A stretch of 24,315 nt of DNA from Chromera velia (Eukaryota > Sar > Chromeraceae), in assembly GCA_018398765.1 (NCBI GenBank), contig JAHBMJ010001945.1, forward strand, positions 1 through 24,315. The letters run 5' to 3'. Under the pieces are notes generated by a model. The model saw only the letters and a program-made list of their open reading frames with translations. It ran no database searches and was not told where the DNA came from. Numbering within the stretch: position 1 is the first letter of the stretch; each line of letters starts with the position of its first letter. Position numbers and translations under genes: made by a program. Shown here one piece after another: positions 9,313 to 18,761 of the stretch.

Positions 9313-10296
9313 GGGTGCGCGCAGAGAGAGAGAGAGGGAGACAGACAGCGACTTACGGGCAGAAAACGGGGGAAAGGAAGGAGAAAGAAAAGGGTGAGCA
9401 CGCATGAGACGGGCAAATCAGTTCTCCCTCTTTCACGAAATCAAACCAAGGGAAAACGCACAGCTTAACAGACAGAGAACTTACAGGTACTTCTTTTTCC
9501 TCCCTCAACAGCAAGATATCTGGAGAGACCGAAGCCAGGAGAGGAAGGAAAGAAGGCAGGGAGACAGACAGACAGACAGACTGACTGACAGAAATCTTCG
9601 ATAGCTGTCTTCCGCCTCTTTTCTGAGCAAGTTCATCTCGAAGCAGTCCCTGAGTGTCCCCCTTCTGCCGTGAGTCGAGACGGCCAGCAGGAGAATACAG
9701 GTGAGGACGGGTATAATCGTCGCAATCCCCTCTGTTAAGCCGAAGTCGCAGAGCGAAAGATGTAAGAAAGACCACACGCACGCATGCGCACCAACAGCAT
9801 AATTGTACGCAAGTCTGTCCATGTCAAACATGCTCAACATGATGGTTGGCCACAGACCGTCAAGCACGTGAGCACCTTTGTACTCTGACCGGATTTCGGC
9901 ATCAGCAGAGAGGGCGTACGTCAAAGAATTCACATCAAAACAAACCGTGATTGCAATTAGAGTCGAACTCAGATACGTATCGAAGGAGGCTTCGGGGCGG
10001 TTTCTGAGGAATGGCGCAGCAAGAAACAAGTGAAGAAACGTTTCGAACAATACAATAGCAACATTAGTACCAGGAATCTCTTCACCCTCGAGGTTGTCGT
10101 CTTCTTCTGACGGGAAAACCATTTGAAAAAGAGACGGAAACAGGAAGAGGACCAGCGTCACTGCGATCGCGAGAACGATCAACAGAGCGGCTCGGGAGAG
10201 TTGCTGCTTGGCTGCGTGCACACGCCAGGCCCGGAACGTGGGAAGACTGCCAGCAGTGCTACCGAAACTCTCCCCTGCGTTGGCCATTGCGTTCAC
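6460..10296 (-). CDS. Membrane hybrid sensor histidine kinase with C-terminal receiver (3 exons)
   Basis: Exons on the minus strand: 10296-9590, 9074-7172, 6834-6460. Introns are GT-AG and all joins keep frame, giving 994 residues. The first join reads ...YRR-F-L-S-Y-M-M-HEMRNP, exactly the run-in expected for an H-box. Residues about 38-225 hold several hydrophobic spans, probably about six membrane segments. The DHp H-box has His241 in HEMRNPISG. The ATPase domain has the N-box (NFLSNAR, Asn413), G1 (DSGEG, 493-497) and G2 (GTGLG, 523-527). A 300-residue Ser/Gln-rich linker with a polyQ/E stretch follows. The receiver starts at VVDD (Asp867, Asp868), has the likely phospho-acceptor Asp915 in LMDKDMPGIDG, Thr948 and Lys970, and is split by intron 2 just after VVDDIW. 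A basic low-complexity insertion (about 262-309) lies between the DHp helices. Expected role: ATP-driven autophosphorylation and relay to its own receiver. The sensed input is unknown. Confidence 0.88.
6835..7171 (-). other. Intron 2 of the histidine kinase gene
   Basis: Donor GTGGGT (7171-7166) and acceptor TTTTTGCAG ending at 6835 on the minus strand. The coding-strand sequence carries a CT microsatellite (6964-6985 on plus as GA). The intron interrupts the receiver right after its acidic pair VVDD. Confidence 0.8.
9075..9589 (-). other. Intron 1 of the histidine kinase gene
   Basis: Donor GTCAGT (9589-9584) lies in a GTCA/GTCT microsatellite; acceptor TGCATGCAG ends at 9075. It carries GAGA, (CG)n and (CA)n tracts when read on plus (about 9278-9345), i.e. 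CT, CG and TG on the coding strand. Splicing restores CTG-TCG (Leu-Ser) just before the H-box. Confidence 0.8.
9278..9345. repeat. (CA)n(CG)n(GA)n compound microsatellite
   Basis: Consecutive alternating CA, CG and GA tracts within kinase intron 1. The (CG)n part can adopt Z-form geometry in principle; no function is implied. Confidence 0.9.
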
Positions 10297-10740
10297 TTAT
10301 TTTCTCCTTTACGATTCTGAATTGATTGGGCGAAAGAAGCAACACTGCGCGCAACGGGTCAATCTACGATCGAATATTGTCTGAGCTAGAAGACGAAGAA
10401 CCTTCGTTTCACCTTCAGAAGAAGTCCGACAAGCAGCCCTTTACATGGCAATCTCTTGCAACATCTTGCAACAGAGTCAACAATTGACGCTCAGCAGTTA
10501 TGTCAGAGCAGTTCGAAGATGTTCGAAGGAAATATATATATCGAACTTAATTCACCTGAGACAGCTAGTCGATCTGGCTGATATCTGGCTGTCAATGGCT
10601 GTCAATCCAGGCTCACTGAGAGTGTGTCAGACTGACGCGGTCTATATAGTGGCTCGGCCATAGCTCGCGGTCATCACCCCCGAGCCTTGCATGCATGCTC
10701 GGAAATTTGCCATGCATACCGATACGCTCAGTCACGTACA

Positions 10741-10777
10741 TTCAATGTCGAAATTGTGTCGAATCCTCGACATTGAA
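10741..10777. promoter_or_regulatory. Perfect 11-bp inverted repeat in the divergent promoter region
   Basis: TTCAATGTCGA and its exact reverse complement are separated by 15 bases (AATTGTGTCGAATCC, itself containing another GTCGA). It could be a dimeric protein-binding site or a hairpin. It lies about 450 bp upstream of the kinase start. Confidence 0.45.
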
Positions 10778-11189
10778 CACACAGACAAGCAAGAACTACG
10801 TTTCAAATACGCACGTAGACGGACTGTTGAGAGCCGCATAGATTGTCAATCTTTTGTCGGCACTCCGACACCTGCTTGTCCGGTTTCCCTGCACGTCCAC
10901 ATACAGCTGTTGGAGCAAGCAACACATCATTCAACTGACCCCATGGAGCTGTGAAATCGCACAAAGAGCAAAACGCAACTCATGATTGACAGCGGTGTCA
11001 AGCGATGAGAAGGACGTGAGGATCAGAATCAAATCTGCTTTGATGTCAGTTGCCCTAGCTGCCGCTTGATAGGCATTTGCATGCAGACTCCTTACCCCCT
11101 CTTCCCCAATGCATACATACATGTATCTACATCTCTCGTCTGCATGTTTCGTCTTGTGTTTGAACGCAGGCATCGCATGGGAATTGGGG

Positions 11190-11539
11190 GCTTTCCGTTG
11201 CTCTCTCTACTCCACCTGATCCCTTGTGAGGGTGCCTCCTTGCTGGGAGCAGGTGTGAGGGCAGAGGCCTGGAAGGCAGGGACCCTGCTTCCCCCTGGTG
11301 CCCTCCTCCAGCCTTTGGAGGGTCCCTCCGACCTTGTGCACCCCAGGGGTGTCAGAGGAAGAGGGGCTCTCTGGGACTCCCCTCAAACAGCGGGAGTTCC
11401 AGAATACCATGTTCCAGGGTTCCACCAAAGAGCGCACACTCCAGAGCCTTCCCTTCTTCAAAGAGAGGGCAACTCAAGTCAACCTCAGTTGCGCATTCTC
11501 GGAGCGGGCCCTGAGGCCCTGGCATTCTCCCAGAAGGGG
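11190..11539. other. GC-rich region with degenerate internal periodicity, upstream of gene 3
   Basis: GC content rises well above the surroundings, and several overlapping frames on both strands stay open. Short GGGACC/GGTCCC and GGAGGG/CCCTCC palindromic words recur. From about 11385 a loose 33-42-base period of AAAGAGCGN...TTCCC type is visible. It is in frame with the first exon of gene 3 and could encode an N-terminal extension, but the composition does not look like the rest of that protein. It may be a degenerate minisatellite or a CpG-type promoter region. Confidence 0.4.
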
Positions 11540-13585
11540 ATGCAGAAGTTGACATACGAGGAACTTAAGCCCCCCGGCTTGACCGACCAGCAGAAGGTGA
11601 CGCTCAAAGACGTGATCCACGACATCTTCGCAACGACAGACGACCAGGAAGGTCTGGTGGAGTTGGACGAAGACATTCTGCAGGGGGTCAACGCGATTCT
11701 TCTCCCGGTGGTCAAGGCTGCTGCGGTGATTTGTGTGGAGGCAAAGAAGCAGACCAGCCGGAAGGAGTACAAGACTCTCCTGGATGTTGACCTGGTTGCG
11801 GGTGCCACAGAGCAGGGGGACCCAATCAGGAAGTGGAAGAGGAAGGACACCGGGGCTGAAGTGAACGTGGAAGAGGTCAGTCTGACAGCGGCTGCATGTG
11901 CGCACAATGGTGTCGGAAGCTAGGCAGGTAAAGACAGAGGCGGCCGGAGAGAAACGCAGACCAACAGATACGGTAGGCAAATAGGTGGGCAGACAGGCAG
12001 GAGAGACTGGGGGGGCAAAGGGTAGGAAGACAGGCAGACAGAAAATCAAAAAGGCGGGTGAGCACGAGGGCCCTCAGGTTTGTTTGAGAGGCGTCCAGGT
12101 GCAGAGACAGACAGACAGAGAGGGAAGCAGAAATATTACAACACGTAAGCGGACAGGAAGGCGACTGTCTTCCCTCCCCTTGCTTGGACCTTCGACCATT
12201 CTGTCCCCCCTGTCTGTTGCTCGCAGATCAGGGTGATGATGCCAGACGGCTCCTTTACCCTAGAGCCCATGGAGGTGATCAACCGTGCGGAGACGGAGGA
12301 GGAGTTTGAGGAGAGGAGGCTCGAGCTCTTCAGAGACGCACAGTGGGTCCTCAGCAAATTGCAGGTGCGTTGGAAAAAAAAAGAAAGAAAAAGGAAAGGA
12401 AACAAAGGCAGAAACAGAAGCAAGAACATATGAGATTGAGACGTGGTCAGATTCCGATCCTGTCTTTCCTTCCCTTCTCTGCAGACAGAGGGGTCGAGTA
12501 TTTGCGTCGTCCTTTTCATTACCCCTTTCCGTCCCTGCACACAAGTATTCTTTGGAGCTTTCACTGTTCATTTCATTCGATTGATTTTTCCCGTTCTTCT
12601 TTTCCCGCCTCGATCAACTCTTCCCCCTGCAGGCCGAAATCGACTATGACGCCCTCCGAATGCGTCGGAAGACCGCCCTGTTGGTTGATATTTACAACTC
12701 CCGTCACATCTCAGAGGACTCAAAGGAGGACCAGATCATGTCTCTGTCCTTCAACAGACAGAAACTCCCGGAGGTCTTCCAAACATGGGTAGGACAAACG
12801 AATCCAACCGACGTGGGAAATATACAAAGAAGGAAGGATCTGCGAATTGCGATTCAAAAATCGCAAGAAAAAACAGCACAGAAACTGGCAGATATCGCCG
12901 ACGAGAGGGAAAGAGAACGACAACAACAGGCTGCAGCTATTGCGAGCAGTTCAGGCAGCGGCACCCCTTTCGTTCCTCCACCGTCCGAACAACAGAAGGA
13001 GATTCAGAGACAAAGAGACGCCCTCATCAGAGAACAGCAAGCGAAGGTACAACAAATTGAACAAGAATATATGACCAGATTGCAAGCCCTGGGACCCTCA
13101 ACAGCAACCACATCTTCCTCCACCAGTTCTCAGGGAACTGCGGGCGCGCCTTCGACTCAGATGACCATGGGGACATCAGTGCCCGCCTACCACTATGCAG
13201 GCAATCAGCTGGGACTCAACACAGCGACACAGGCCTCAAGTGACCGCATTGATTCATACGAGCCTGAACAGGTCCGTGTCGACCTGCCTGTCTGTGCCTT
13301 TCTTTGTGTGTCTGTGGAAAGGTGAGCAGCTCATGCAGACGCGGTCCTCAAGACCGGCACAGTCGATCAGTGATGAATTCTTGTTTTGAAATGGATTTGG
13401 AGGGCAAACAATTTAAGGACGGAATGGAACCTTTATGGGTCAATCAGCGGCAGAGTGCGGGCGCACAATTGTCCGAGATTTGAAGCCTCTGCACTATGCC
13501 GTCTTTGTCAACCCTATGGCCGTCTGTCCGTGTGCCTTTCTCTCCCTATCTCTCTCTTTCTCTCTCCCTCTCTCTGTCTATCACA

Positions 13586-13624
<39 letters not shown>

Positions 13625-14496
13625 GGAGAGAGAGACTTGTTCACCTCCCTCTCCTCCCTCGCTGTTGTCGCAGGAGCGCGTTCTCTTCGAGGAGTCCTTC
13701 TTGAACACTTTGTTTGAGGATGTGAAGGAGACGGCAAAGAACGCCGTTGCGGAGAGGTCCATGATGGACATTGGGATCTTCAAGACTCAACAGGCGGCCT
13801 TCAAGGCTCAGAAGAGACTCCAGGCAGCAAAGAGGCTCTTCAAGAAAAAAGGAGAAGCAGTCATCGCTCTCCTCTTCGACCACGGACTCACCGGACTCAC
13901 ACCCGATCACAGGTACGCAGGGGCATCGAGAACCGATCTGCGTTTCTTTCTTTCGGTCATGGTACATGCACTTTTGTGAGTCCATTGTGGAGACTCATAC
14001 ATGATTCCTCAATTAACAGAGAAAACCCTTGTCTCTTCTCGTGGAGACACCAACCCATCAGTTTGGTCACACAAATTAAGTGTTGCCAGTGAGGTGCCCC
14101 CAATAAACCAAGCATCCGGACTGACCTGGCATGCTTTGCCCTGGTTCATTTTCTCTTCCTCTTTTGTGCGCCTCGCTCAGTTGGATTCTCCTAGATGGAT
14201 AAGCATGCTGAATTTGCATGCATGAATCAAAAAGAGAGATTGTTTTGAATGTCCAACCTGTGTGATCATCAGAGAATTCCTGATCATCGGAATCGGAGCG
14301 TTCGGGCTCCACGGACTGGACAGGTCGGTGGGGTCTGTGGCCTCGGCAGCCGCGGCAAGGGACGAGGATGCTCTGGTTCTGGATGAGATTAAGGAGAACG
14401 CCTCCCTCTGTCTGCGCTCCCGTATGTCCTACGTCGGGTTCGAGAGCAAGGCAGAGAACGCAATTGAGGCTCTTCAGGTGGGTGGGTGGGGGGGGA

Positions 14497-14563
<67 letters not shown>

Positions 14564-15190
14564 GTTCATGAGTTTGTTGGTCTATGTTGTTTTGTCTGCC
14601 CGTTCGTCTCCTTCTCCCTCGCTCTTCCTTTTCTATCTGCTCCTTCTCCTTTTTCATCTCGCTTCCAGTCCTTTCATCCTACTGCGTGCCTGCCTACCCA
14701 TCCGTCTTTCTGCATTTCTGTATTCCACCTTAACCCCCCCCTCCCCGGGGACCCCAATATCTCTCGCACACAAGATCACGCTAGAAGAGAGTCTTGTATG
14801 ATTTCAGTCAGTGTCATTCCATTCTTATTGATAGAAAGCAACGATTCGAGGGCATGAAGGATATCGAGTGGATTGTTAGGTGCTGACGTCCTAGAACCCT
14901 ATCAAGAGCCCATCACAAAAATACGAGAGAGACCGGTTGAGAGACTGTGTGAGTGAGAGAAAGAGTGATTGAGCGACCGACTGGCTCTGTATATCAGAGA
15001 GTGAGCACGTCATTCAGTTACTCAATGATTGAGTGATGTTCTTTCTGTGCAGGTAACAATCAACAAGCTGGCCGCGGACAGCGCCACCCCGCGAGACGAA
15101 TTCTACTCACAGCTGCAGCGCACCAAAGACGAGATGCAGGCGATCTACCAGATCCGCACGATCGTCAGACAAGAGGTCCTCGGGTACTAG
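11540..15190 (+). CDS. Unrecognised six-exon gene, 564-residue protein
   Basis: Exons 11540-11875, 12227-12364, 12633-13271, 13674-13912, 14273-14477, 15053-15190. All introns are GT-AG; only the fourth splits a codon (AG-A, Arg). The stop is TAG at 15188. I do not recognise the family. Residues 1-158 are mixed acidic/basic with helical stretches (EEEFEERRLELFRDAQW). Residues about 220-300 are a Glu/Arg/Gln-rich probable coiled coil (ADERERERQQQ..., QQKEIQRQRDALIREQQ), followed by a Ser/Thr-rich disordered stretch. Residues about 370-564 are helical again (AAFKAQKRLQAAKRLFKKKG; an Ala/Gly-rich segment; a C-terminus IRTIVRQEVLGY). No signal peptide or clear membrane span. The start is uncertain: the first exon's frame is open upstream to a Met at 11066, but Met 11540 precedes the first sequence with protein-like composition. 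It is divergent from the kinase and convergent with IFT80. Confidence 0.75.
13586..13632. repeat. (CA)n then GA-rich microsatellite in gene 3 intron 3
   Basis: An ACAC tract of about 35 bases followed by GAGAGA, preceded by a CT-rich tract (13538-13580), all inside the intron 13272-13673. Confidence 0.9.
14501..14560. repeat. (TC)n(TG)n microsatellite in gene 3 intron 5
   Basis: TC dinucleotides run directly into TG dinucleotides within the intron 14478-15052, starting about 24 bases after the donor GTGGGT. Confidence 0.93.
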
Positions 15191-15817
15191 ACCACTCCCA
15201 CACAGACAGAAGCACGCAGGTCCTCGGTTGTTACACAGTATGGAGCCTCGGCGACAGGCGGACTCTTGATCAATGACTGAGCTCTGCCAGTATGAGGCTC
15301 TGGCTCAAGCACCCTGCCAGTGTCTTTCACAGTACAGATGCCTGCACGTGCAAGAAACATTCAAAACTTGAAAGGCGCGGAGCCATGAGAATGGAAAACT
15401 CACAGCCAGCCCTACAGTACCAAAAAATGAAATTACATCTCAAAATCATGCACCCACATAAGAAATGAAATAGAAAAAGACAGAAACACAAAACAAAACA
15501 AATATATGTACAAGTCTAGCTATATATGTACAAGTTAGTACAATTAAGTATCCAATGCTATCCATGATGTTTTATAAAAGTTTTTACTGTAAAGCTTTAT
15601 TTACAGCCATGCATGTACAATTACGGACTAGATTAAAGATAGGATTAATTAAGGAAAACATCTAAAAAATTTATCAAATTAGTATCAATCATGCCTCACA
15701 ATCATCCATTGAATTCAATGAATTTACTAGTGAATTTAATACTTAAATTAAATCAACATCTAGATCAACATGAATAAAAAAACCACTATTTTATTTCAAA
15801 TTATCCCTATATATTAT
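15191..15817. other. 3' flank of gene 3 passing into AT-rich DNA
   Basis: About 280 bases of mixed composition that probably contain the 3' UTR are followed from about 15470 by AT-rich DNA with TATATATGTACAAGT duplicated near 15502-15535. No gene or RNA is seen. Confidence 0.5.
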
Positions 15818-16086
15818 GATTCTGCCGGACTATTTCTCCAGAATTTTAGAATTCAAAATCTTGGTTCTAGGGATTATAAAGACTAAAATCCTGGATCCTT
15901 GGATTTTAGAAATGAATGCCAGGATTTTACGGGATTTTACGGGATTATATCTTAAAAATTATCTTTCCCGTAAAATTCCGTAAAATCCTAGGAAGAGGCT
16001 AGGATTTTAGCTTTCTTCCAGGATTTTAGATTTTAAAATCCTAGGTATAGGGATTATATTTTTAACGTTAAGAGTCCGGCAGAATC
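15818..16086. mobile_element. 269-bp MITE with perfect 14-bp TIRs and AAAATCC palindromes
   Basis: GATTCTGCCGGACT (15818-15831) is the exact reverse complement of AGTCCGGCAGAATC (16073-16086). The interior is filled with both orientations of TAAAATCC/GGATTTTA (for example CCAGGATTTTA and TAAAATCCTAGG), so the single strand could fold into many stems. Non-coding. No target-site duplication is obvious. Related AAAATCC words continue to the right of the element and recur at 18299-18352. Confidence 0.65.
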
Positions 16087-16128
16087 CTGGGCAAAATCCG
16101 CCAAAATCCGCTAAAATCCTGGCCAAAA
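16087..16128. repeat. AAAATCC-type repeat, left flank of the 2.17-kb element
   Basis: Three AAAATCC words in tandem. The 20-mer at 16103-16122 (AAAATCCGCTAAAATCCTGG) is repeated exactly at 18304-18323 on the other side of the 2.17-kb element. Confidence 0.7.
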
Positions 16129-16206
16129 CACTTCGTGCCCTGGTCGGGTTGACCCTTGGGCGCTAAAAACCGACCGCGTGGTTCGCACAAAAAAAAAAAT
16201 TTGTCA

Positions 16207-16285
16207 AGTTTTGCGTTTTCCTTAAAATTTAATTATAAAACCTATATATGTTTTCATAATTAAATTCAAAGGAAAACGTAAAACT
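16207..16285. repeat. Long imperfect hairpin inside the 2.17-kb element
   Basis: The arm 16207-16236 (AGTTTTGCGTTTTCCTTAAA...) and the arm 16256-16285 (...AAAGGAAAACGTAAAACT) are near-perfect inverses of about 30 nt around a 19-nt loop that includes TATATATG. Confidence 0.7.
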
Positions 16286-17200
16286 CCGCCATGATAACCC
16301 TCTGACAGGGTAATTCAAAATGAGTTTTTTTAATTTTAATAGTCAGACATTTGGGGCTCCAGGCAACATTTTAGCATCCACCACGGCTGCGTGCACGTTC
16401 TAAAGCTACCGAAGGGGTGGCCGGTGTCATTCGCGGAACATAAACACATAAAAAATGCATGTATGTCAAATTTGGTCGCCAAAAAGCTTCAAAAAGCCTG
16501 ACTGCTGACCCGACCTTCTTGAGGGTCGACTGCAATTTTCCTTTCAGACAGCTCCCGGTGAATTTTTTTTGTATGACCACTTGGGGGACCTTCCAACTGA
16601 TGCAACAGGATGCTTTTTGGGTGAGGGATCCAACTCTGGATAGACCAGAAGGTGAGCTCTTTCCTAGGCTTTTTCATGAATTTCTCTTTGTGCTGTAGGT
16701 GCATGTGTCAGATAACCATTTTTTTGTGTCTAAGTCCCCTAGAAAGTGGTTTTGGCTAAACATTTTGGGCTCTCTGGGTTTATAGGAGCAAAGAGCAACT
16801 CTCTATGGGGCAAAGATTGGGTAGAACGACTGTTGGATGGATCAAGAGCCTCAGTTAGGTCTCATCTGACATTATATGATACACACAAATCTTGAGGTAC
16901 CTCCAGTGAGGTCGAAAGGGGGGATGAAGTCTGGCTGGTGGTCATGATTTGATCTGCACTTCTATGAATGAGTATTCCGCGGACTTAAAAGACTGTGGCA
17001 GTGCTGATTTGACCTGACAGTGTCAAAAGGCCTTGTGTGGTTGCCAGATTGACTGATGTGCCTCTGTGGACCTTGTTGGACATTCAGTCTGATTCATGAA
17101 TTTGGCCGTTCTCTGCCCTCTCTGCTCCTCTAGACGTTGGATTTCTCTCTGCTACTAGATTAATAAGAGGCCAAAGAGTCTCTTAACTTCGTTGCAAGCA

Positions 17201-18023
17201 GCAATCTATACACTTGAACTTCAAGAGTTAGCCGGATAGCGCAGTAACTTTAGGGTCCATGACCTCCTAAAGTTACCGTACTTTAGTAACTTTTACAGAT
17301 GCCTTAAATTTACTAAACTACAGTAGGAAGGGCCCCCCGGAAGGCTATGCTATCATAATGAAACTAGTGTTTGCACTGTTTTTTTTAACTAGAGTAATAC
17401 TGTTTTAAAATGTTTTCTCTGCTTCAGATATGCGGCAAAATGATTTAAAGCTGCTATCAGTTCAAGATTTAGTTAAAACATTTTCAACACTTTACTTAAT
17501 CATCCGCCATCATCCATGATTCAGTGCCAGACTTATCGACAAATCATTGTGTTTAAACAGTGCTTCTTTGGAGCTTTAGATACAGATTCACTGGGTTTTG
17601 ACTGCGCTGTCACTGCGGAAAAATTCAGTCCAAAATTGAGACTCACAGTCACCAACTATGACGTTTAGCTGTCACAGACATGATCTTTATTTTAAATCAT
17701 TACATCAATAAGAGAGTGCTTTATAGTGTCTTGTACGCTGTATTATGGTCACTATAAGCTTAAACTTGGTACACACTTTTACCTGCAGAGAAAAAGAAGG
17801 AGAGACAGGAAGTATAACGGTTCTTAACTACGTGGGAAAGTGCGGTAACGGGCCTGAAAAGTTTTTGAACATGGCTTAGAAAAGAGTAAAATTATGGTAA
17901 CTTAACCTCTCTAACAGGTTAAAAAAAGCCGTCAGTAACCGGTAAAAAGTTACATAATTCTAGTAACGTGACTTTTTTGCAAAAGTCCTTTAGTAACTCT
18001 TAAGGTCCAAGTGTAGCAATCTG
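17201..18023. mobile_element. hAT-like non-autonomous element (807 bp) with 8-bp target duplication
   Basis: Termini TACACTTGAACTTCAAGAGTTA (17209 on) and the inverse of 17994-18015 match at 19 of 22 positions. They are flanked by GCAATCTA (17201-17208) and GCAATCTG (18016-18023), 7 of 8 identical, as expected for an 8-bp target duplication. The subterminal regions are packed with AGTAAC/GTTAC words, including the hairpin GTAACTTTAGG (17244-17254) / CCTAAAGTTAC (17266-17276). Such subterminal repeats are typical transposase-binding sites in hAT elements. No transposase is encoded. Nested within the 2.17-kb element. Confidence 0.65.
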
Positions 18024-18295
18024 TTGACAAAAAGACAAACAGAAGCTCTATATTCAATATTTCACACTTCCTATATAAAACGACTTAGTGATAATTTCAG
18101 ACTTTGAGCCTATGGCTTAGACCCGACCGGGTCAATATTATTATAAAAATCAGGTTTCGTCAGGTTTTAGGTCCATGCAAATTTCTAGCCTCGTATCGGT
18201 TGTGGTGCGCTCGGAGCGCATGTTCACACACTTTTCCTTTATAATTTTGGTCGGTTTTTAGCGCCCAAGGGTCAACCCGACCGGGACACGAAGTG

Positions 18296-18360
18296 AATCC
18301 CGTAAAATCCGCTAAAATCCTGGGCTAAAATCCCACAAAATCCTGGCTACCTGCAAGATA
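18296..18360. repeat. AAAATCC-type repeat, right flank of the 2.17-kb element
   Basis: Four TAAAATCC or CAAAATCC words. It shares the exact 20-mer at 18304-18323 with 16103-16122, in the same orientation. Confidence 0.7.
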
Positions 18361-18761
18361 AAGAAAGAATGCTCCCTGCTAAGCCTTCTTGTTGGATCTC
18401 TTCTTTTCTCTTCTTTTTGGTGTAAACTTTGACTGCAAAGCCAGATGGATAAATAAGGAAAGAAGGCATAAAAAACATTGTGTATCACCAGCCTCTTTTC
18501 TTTTTCTGCAAGAGTCGGGTTTATGCGTATATCCATTCTCGTGAGGGTGAAGATATAGAGAGAAGTCTTCTTGCTTCTTGTTGGCTCACTCCTTCTCCTG
18601 CGTCCTTCTGCAGACCTCCAAAGAAAAACAAACAAAAAGTGGAGAACGGGCCACAGACAAAGAGACAGAGAGATAGAGAGATAGAGACAAGAAAGATTTG
18701 TTGGTAGGGGGGTCCCTCCTTACTTGCCCGCAATAAAATAAGACTGAGAAACTAGGGAAAG

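Larger units (their letters stand above)
10297..11539. promoter_or_regulatory. Divergent intergenic region between kinase and gene 3
   Basis: About 1.2 kb separates the starts of two divergently transcribed genes, so it probably holds both promoters. Visible elements: TGCATGCA at 10688-10695; a perfect 11-bp inverted repeat TTCAATGTCGA (10741-10751) / TCGACATTGAA (10767-10777) with a 15-base loop; TTCGAA-type motifs around 10515-10545; and a GGCTGTCAAT duplication near 10590-10605. No TATA-like position can be assigned with confidence. If gene 3 really starts at 11066 the region would shrink to about 770 bases. Confidence 0.5.
16129..18295. mobile_element. 2.17-kb non-autonomous element with 47-bp TIRs
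   Basis: The left end 16129-16175 (CACTTCGTGCCCTGGTCGGG...AAAAACCGACC) and right end 18249-18295 are inverted copies, 47 nt with only 2 mismatches, so the insertion is recent or conserved. The 2.1 kb between has no long frame and no transposase motif; the short frames at 16371-16704 look random. It contains a long hairpin (16207-16285) and a nested hAT-like element (17209-18015). No target duplication is visible, but both flanks carry the same AAAATCC array, so it probably inserted into, or belongs to, that repeat family. Confidence 0.7.

Noticed and set aside
9485-9519. A 35-nt putative exon (CCAG...GTAAGT) inside kinase intron 1
   Set aside because: Including 35 nt breaks the frame, whereas joining 9590 directly to 9074 gives a perfect FLSYMMHEMRNP H-box entry.
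11474-12049. Minus-strand frame of 191 residues opposite gene 3 exon 1
   Set aside because: It is antisense to the spliced, in-frame exon 11540-11875 and contains only Leu/Pro/Cys-rich sequence typical of a shadow frame.
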